Shown here in pieces: positions 30,331 to 33,685 of a stretch of DNA of 33,685 bases. Below the pieces are notes generated by a model. That model did not search any database. It saw only the letters and a program-made list of their open reading frames with translations, and had not been told where the DNA came from. The DNA lies in assembly GCA_016176845.1 (NCBI GenBank), contig JACOWJ010000031.1:1-33685 (forward strand), read 5' to 3'. Source of the DNA: Nitrospinota bacterium. GTDB taxonomy: Bacteria; 2-12-FULL-45-22; JACOWJ01. Each line of letters starts with the position of its first letter. The stretch's first letter is position 1. The translations under genes and the position numbers were made by a program.

Positions 30331-32925
30331 TCACTTCAGCTTTTTGATCCCCAGGAGGTTGACCTCCTCAGGCCCTAAGCCGTAAAGGTTCGCCATGACT
30401 TCGGAGGGTTTAACCCCCCCGGAAGGACCGTACTGAAGCCCGAGCTCCAGCACGACCCCATTCCCCCCCCACTGCCTGACTTCCAGGTGGATCACCAGCG
30501 GACGAATGTCTATCTGCCGATCTACCCTGCACGGGCCGCCCCCGGCGCTTTCGACCTGGGAGCCCCGGTTACCCCCTGGCAGCGATGCCGCCCCCCCTCC
30601 CTGGGAGAGATCCCGGGGGTGAGCCGTTAAAATCTCCCTTTGCGCCAGGAAGTCGGAGATCCGCTTCAAGTGGTATTCCAGCGGTTTATCAGCCATTAGA
30701 GGGATTGCTGCGGGAGCGAGAGAGACCTCGAACCTTACCTCCCTTTCCGCGCCGGCCAGCATCGGAGTCTGCGCCGATATGACCTCTCCGCTCGAGACCT
30801 CCAGCCCTTCGGGGAGCTCGGCGTTCAATTTTGCGATGAGCTCCTTCGTGAGGACATGGGCCTCTCCCCCGAAGGGGGCCCTGAATTCCAGGTCCACATA
30901 CTCCCCTTCGCTCTCCACGCCAACCGGCAGGGCCTGATCGAAGGCCATCTTGGGGTGAGGATGATATCCCTGGGAGTAGGCCAAAGGGAGTCCGGCCCTG
31001 CGGCAGGCACGGACCAGGGCCCGGCCGAACTCCAAGTGGGATAGATACCGGGCGGAACCCCTCTTCCCTATGCAGATCCGAACCTTTAAGCTCTTAGAGC
31101 CTATCCGAAAACCTCCCAGAAGGCCTTCCCGGACCGAAAAGGCAGAGGAGCAAGAGGGGTTTCCGGATAGACCGTTAAGGTCCCGGAGGGCGCAGGCGGG
31201 CAACCCACAACCCTGGCAGCCCCCAATCCTACAGTCCGGTGTGCTCTCGGCTTCCATGCTCTTTCGGTATTCCCTCGCCAGATATCCTTTTTCCACGCCG
31301 GGCTGCAGGTGGTCCCACGGGAGCGGATCCTCCAGAGATCTGGCCGCATAAGCGTAATCGGCCCAGTCCACCCCGGATTCCTCGAAGGCCTTCTCCCAAA
31401 GGGGGAAAGAAAACTGGTCGCTCCAACTGTCGAAGCGGCAGCCCAGGCTCCAGGCCTTCTCCAGGACGAGACCGAGCTTCCGGTCTCCTCGGGCCAGGAC
31501 CGCCTCCAACAAGCTCATCTCCGCCTGCTGCCATTTCAAAGTAAAGACGCGATTTTCCAGGAGATGTCTTAAGTGCTTCAGCTTGGCCTTGAGGGCGGCT
31601 GTTTCCTCTTGCGGCAGCCACTGGAAAGGGGTGTGGGCTTTGGGGACAAAAGAGGAGAGGCTGACCCCAATCCGCTGGATCCGCTTGCCCTTCCGGGAAA
31701 GCCGTAGGATATTCCGGCAGAGGCGGGCAATGCTATCGATGTCCTCCTGGGTCTCGGTAGGCAGCCCAATCATGAAATACAGTTTGAAGGAATCCCATCC
31801 CGACTGCAGGAGCTGAGAGACGTCCTGCAGCAAGGCCTCCTCGGAGACCTCCTTGTTGATCACCCTCCGAAGCCGCTCTGTGCCGGCCTCCGGGACCAGG
31901 GTGAAGCCCGTTTTCCTTCCTCCCCCCAAGATCGCACGAAAGATGGTCGCATTGAGCGATCCCGGGCGCAGGGTGGGAAGGGAGAGGGCGGTCTTCTCCC
32001 GGGAGAGCTCCTCCGCCAGAGAGGAGACCAGAGGGGTCAGGCAACTGTACTCCCCGATGTTGAGGGAAGAGAGGCTGGCCTCCTCGTAACCGCTGTTTCT
32101 CAAGGAGAGGGCCATGAGCTCCCGGATCCTCTCCGGCGACCTCTCCCTTAAGGGCCGGTAAAGGATACCCGCCTGGCAAAAGCGGCATCCCCGCGTGCAG
32201 CCCCGAGCCACTTCGAGGGTAATACGATCGTGAATGATCTTCAAAAAAGGGACGACGGGAGCTATAGGGAAATCGGCCCCATCCAGGTCGTTTAAGGTCC
32301 GCTTCTGCACCACACGAGGATAAGCCGGCACATAGATCCCAGAAATCCCGGCCAACGCCTCCAGCAGCTCCCCCTTGGTGGCCGCGGCCTCCCGCCAACG
32401 CTGATGGGTCTCCACGACCTCGAGGATCGCTTCCTCCCCATCGCCCAGCAAAAAGAGGTCGAAGAAGTCCGCCAGGGGCTCGGCGTTGAAGGCGGCCGGT
32501 CCTCCCCCGATCACCAGGGGGGCATCCTCCTCCCGCCGGGCCGACTTCAAAGGGATCCCGCCCAGGGATAACATGTTCAGAATATTGGTATAGGAAAGCT
32601 CGTATTGCAAGGAAAAACCTACGATATCGAACCGGTTGAGGGGGCGACAGGATTCTAAGCTGCAAAGGGGAAGCCCTTTTCGGCGCAGCCGGCCCTCGCA
32701 ATCTTCCCCCACGGCAAAGACCCGCTCGGCGGCGACATCAGGGCGCCGGTTGAGGATATGGTAGAGGATCTTCAGCCCCAAATGGGACATCCCTACCTCG
32801 TACAGGTCCGGGAAGGCCAGGGCCACCCAGGTCTTCACCCTTGTCGGATCGCTATGGACCGTATTGACTTCGTTGCCCAGGTAGCGCGAGGGCCGCTGAA
32901 TGAAAGGGAGGATTTCTCGGTACAT
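30331..32925 (-). CDS. TIGR03960-type radical SAM protein fused to DUF2344
   Basis: At 864 aa it combines the B12-type radical SAM family TIGR03960 with a C-terminal TIGR03936/DUF2344 domain. The radical-SAM motif is CTRGCRFCQAG (about residues 240-250), after an N-terminal Rossmann part with VIGGGPAAFNAEPLADFFD. A cysteine cluster (DCRIGGCQGCGLPAC) separates the halves. The DUF2344 part begins near SLKVRICIGKRGSARYLSHLEFGRAL and contains SQGYHPHPKMAFDQALPVG. In many bacteria this pair lies immediately before rng and ribosomal genes, and that synteny is kept here. The function is unknown; RNA or ribosome modification is suspected. Its ATG directly follows the rodA stop codon with no spacer. 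Confidence 0.93.
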   Translation of the reverse strand: MYREILPFIQRPSRYLGNEVNTVHSDPTRVKTWVALAFPDLYEVGMSHLGLKILYHILNRRPDVAAERVFAVGEDCEGRLRRKGLPLCSLESCRPLNRFDIVGFSLQYELSYTNILNMLSLGGIPLKSARREEDAPLVIGGGPAAFNAEPLADFFDLFLLGDGEEAILEVVETHQRWREAAATKGELLEALAGISGIYVPAYPRVVQKRTLNDLDGADFPIAPVVPFLKIIHDRITLEVARGCTRGCRFCQAGILYRPLRERSPERIRELMALSLRNSGYEEASLSSLNIGEYSCLTPLVSSLAEELSREKTALSLPTLRPGSLNATIFRAILGGGRKTGFTLVPEAGTERLRRVINKEVSEEALLQDVSQLLQSGWDSFKLYFMIGLPTETQEDIDSIARLCRNILRLSRKGKRIQRIGVSLSSFVPKAHTPFQWLPQEETAALKAKLKHLRHLLENRVFTLKWQQAEMSLLEAVLARGDRKLGLVLEKAWSLGCRFDSWSDQFSFPLWEKAFEESGVDWADYAYAARSLEDPLPWDHLQPGVEKGYLAREYRKSMEAESTPDCRIGGCQGCGLPACALRDLNGLSGNPSCSSAFSVREGLLGGFRIGSKSLKVRICIGKRGSARYLSHLEFGRALVRACRRAGLPLAYSQGYHPHPKMAFDQALPVGVESEGEYVDLEFRAPFGGEAHVLTKELIAKLNAELPEGLEVSSGEVISAQTPMLAGAEREVRFEVSLAPAAIPLMADKPLEYHLKRISDFLAQREILTAHPRDLSQGGGAASLPGGNRGSQVESAGGGPCRVDRQIDIRPLVIHLEVRQWGGNGVVLELGLQYGPSGGVKPSEVMANLYGLGPEEVNLLGIKKLK

Positions 32926-33685
32926 CTAATACAGGAACCTTCTCATACGAATGTTCAACAGCAGGCCAATCCCGATCATAAAGGTGAGCATCGCCGATCC
33001 CCCATAGCTCATCAAAGGCAGGGGAATCCCCACCACGGGGAACAGCCCCAAAGTCATCCCGATGTTAAAGACAATGTAGAAAGCGATCATCACGGTGACG
33101 CCGGTGGCGATCAGGGTAGACATCTTATCGGACGACTTGATCGCCAGGTCGCAGGCCCTGAAGAGCAGAGCCAGATAAAGCAAAAGCAGGACGCCGGCCC
33201 CGATGAAACCCATTTGCTCGGAGAAAACGGCGAAGATGAAGTCGGTGTGTTTCTCCGGCAGAAAGTTTAATCGGCTTTGAGTGCCGGCGAAGAGGCCCTT
33301 TCCCCAGAGTCCTCCGGAGCCGATGGCGATCTTGGACTGAAGGCTGTGGTAGCCCGCTCCCAAGGGATCCGCCTCGGGGTTGAACAGGGTCAAGATTCTC
33401 TCCTTTTGATAATCCTTTAGCGAGAACCACCCTCCGGGGAGGGCGACCACCCCGACTAAGGCCAGGATCAAAATGGAGCGGGGCCTCAGCCCTGCCACCA
33501 AGGCCATCACCAGGAAGATCAGCAGGAGAACCATGCCGGTCCCCAAATCGGGCTGCTTGATGATCAGCCCGACGGGAATCAGGGTGAACAGGGCAGGCAG
33601 CCACAAGTCTCGCAACCGGTATAGACCGCTCCATTTGCGGTCGTGAAAATACTTGGCCAGGGCCAGGATGAGGCTGAGCTTGGCC
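32926..33685 (-). CDS. rodA: Rod shape-determining protein RodA, 3' part (5' end beyond window)
   Basis: About 252 codons are visible, reading off the right edge. RodA is the SEDS glycosyltransferase that polymerises peptidoglycan strands during elongation, with PBP2. Recognisable parts are AKLSLILALAKY (edge), IKQPDLGTGMVLLLIF, the EKHTDFIFAVFSEQMGFIGA loop with the conserved Asp, and GMTLGLFPVVGIPLPLMSYGGSAM. At least seven hydrophobic segments are visible. An internal TTG near 33615 could be mistaken for a start, but the homologous sequence continues upstream to the edge, so this is an incomplete gene and not a short one. It is co-transcribed with the radical SAM gene. Confidence 0.95.
   Translation of the reverse strand, partial: AKLSLILALAKYFHDRKWSGLYRLRDLWLPALFTLIPVGLIIKQPDLGTGMVLLLIFLVMALVAGLRPRSILILALVGVVALPGGWFSLKDYQKERILTLFNPEADPLGAGYHSLQSKIAIGSGGLWGKGLFAGTQSRLNFLPEKHTDFIFAVFSEQMGFIGAGVLLLLYLALLFRACDLAIKSSDKMSTLIATGVTVMIAFYIVFNIGMTLGLFPVVGIPLPLMSYGGSAMLTFMIGIGLLLNIRMRRFLY

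Noticed and set aside
33612-33685. A short RodA starting at an internal TTG
   Set aside because: The upstream sequence continues in frame with typical RodA residues to the window edge, so the gene is simply cut.

Overview
The window (about 33.7 kb, high GC, genes on both strands) looks like chromosome from a strictly anaerobic bacterium. It most resembles Desulfobacterota (former Deltaproteobacteria). The reasons are an archaeal-type CO dehydrogenase/acetyl-CoA synthase-like (CODH/ACS) gene set in a bacterial background, an acyl-CoA dehydrogenase with ETF genes, several radical-SAM enzymes, and the order rodA - TIGR03960-type radical SAM - RNase G. The phylum call rests on gene content only.

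Layout. 1-4.6 kb: a 5'-damaged TPR gene, a SPASM radical-SAM gene, tRNA-Lys and tRNA-Glu with a textbook promoter, a 2-hydroxyacid dehydrogenase, an exported metallophosphatase, and rpmB (L28). 4.6-6.9 kb: a bifunctional RelA/SpoT. 7.1-17.85 kb: a nine-gene minus-strand locus with a sigma70-like promoter before it and a strong intrinsic terminator after it. In transcription order it encodes an unknown protein, a MoxR-type AAA+ ATPase, a CooC-type nickel ATPase, an AAA+/VWA protein, a small zinc-finger protein, a CdhA-like protein, a CdhB-like protein, a CdhC-like acetyl-CoA synthase and an Fe-S protein. 17.9-25.3 kb: acyl-CoA dehydrogenase, etfB, etfA, a B12-type radical SAM, a HIT protein and a ThiD-ThiN fusion. 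25.5-33.7 kb: engB, DUF1015, an exported two-repeat protein, rng, a TIGR03960/DUF2344 protein and rodA (cut by the edge).

The main discovery is in the minus-strand locus. The acetyl-CoA synthase gene (7720-9009) appears as two open frames, but it is one continuous reading frame with two UGA codons, at 8103-8101 and 8097-8095. In the family alignment these fall exactly on the two cysteines of the Cys-Gly-Cys motif that holds the nickel pair of the A-cluster. UGA is an ordinary stop elsewhere in the window, so the best reading is selenocysteine-Gly-selenocysteine in place of Cys-Gly-Cys. A hairpin of bacterial SECIS type lies 31 nt past the second UGA. The CdhA-like partner keeps the CODH alpha fold signature, but nearly all the recognisable C-cluster ligands are replaced. 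With the chelatase-like AAA+/VWA pair and CooC, this suggests a CODH/ACS-derived complex with a changed metal site and probably a changed reaction. No corrinoid protein or methyltransferase gene is visible nearby.

Many spacers hold hairpins built from short repeated words (GGGATTAG, AATGCAAA, AAACCTAA, CAGGATAA). One element of about 105 bp occurs twice in inverted orientation around the ETF-ThiDN segment, and an engB-flanking repeat of 29 bp is exact.
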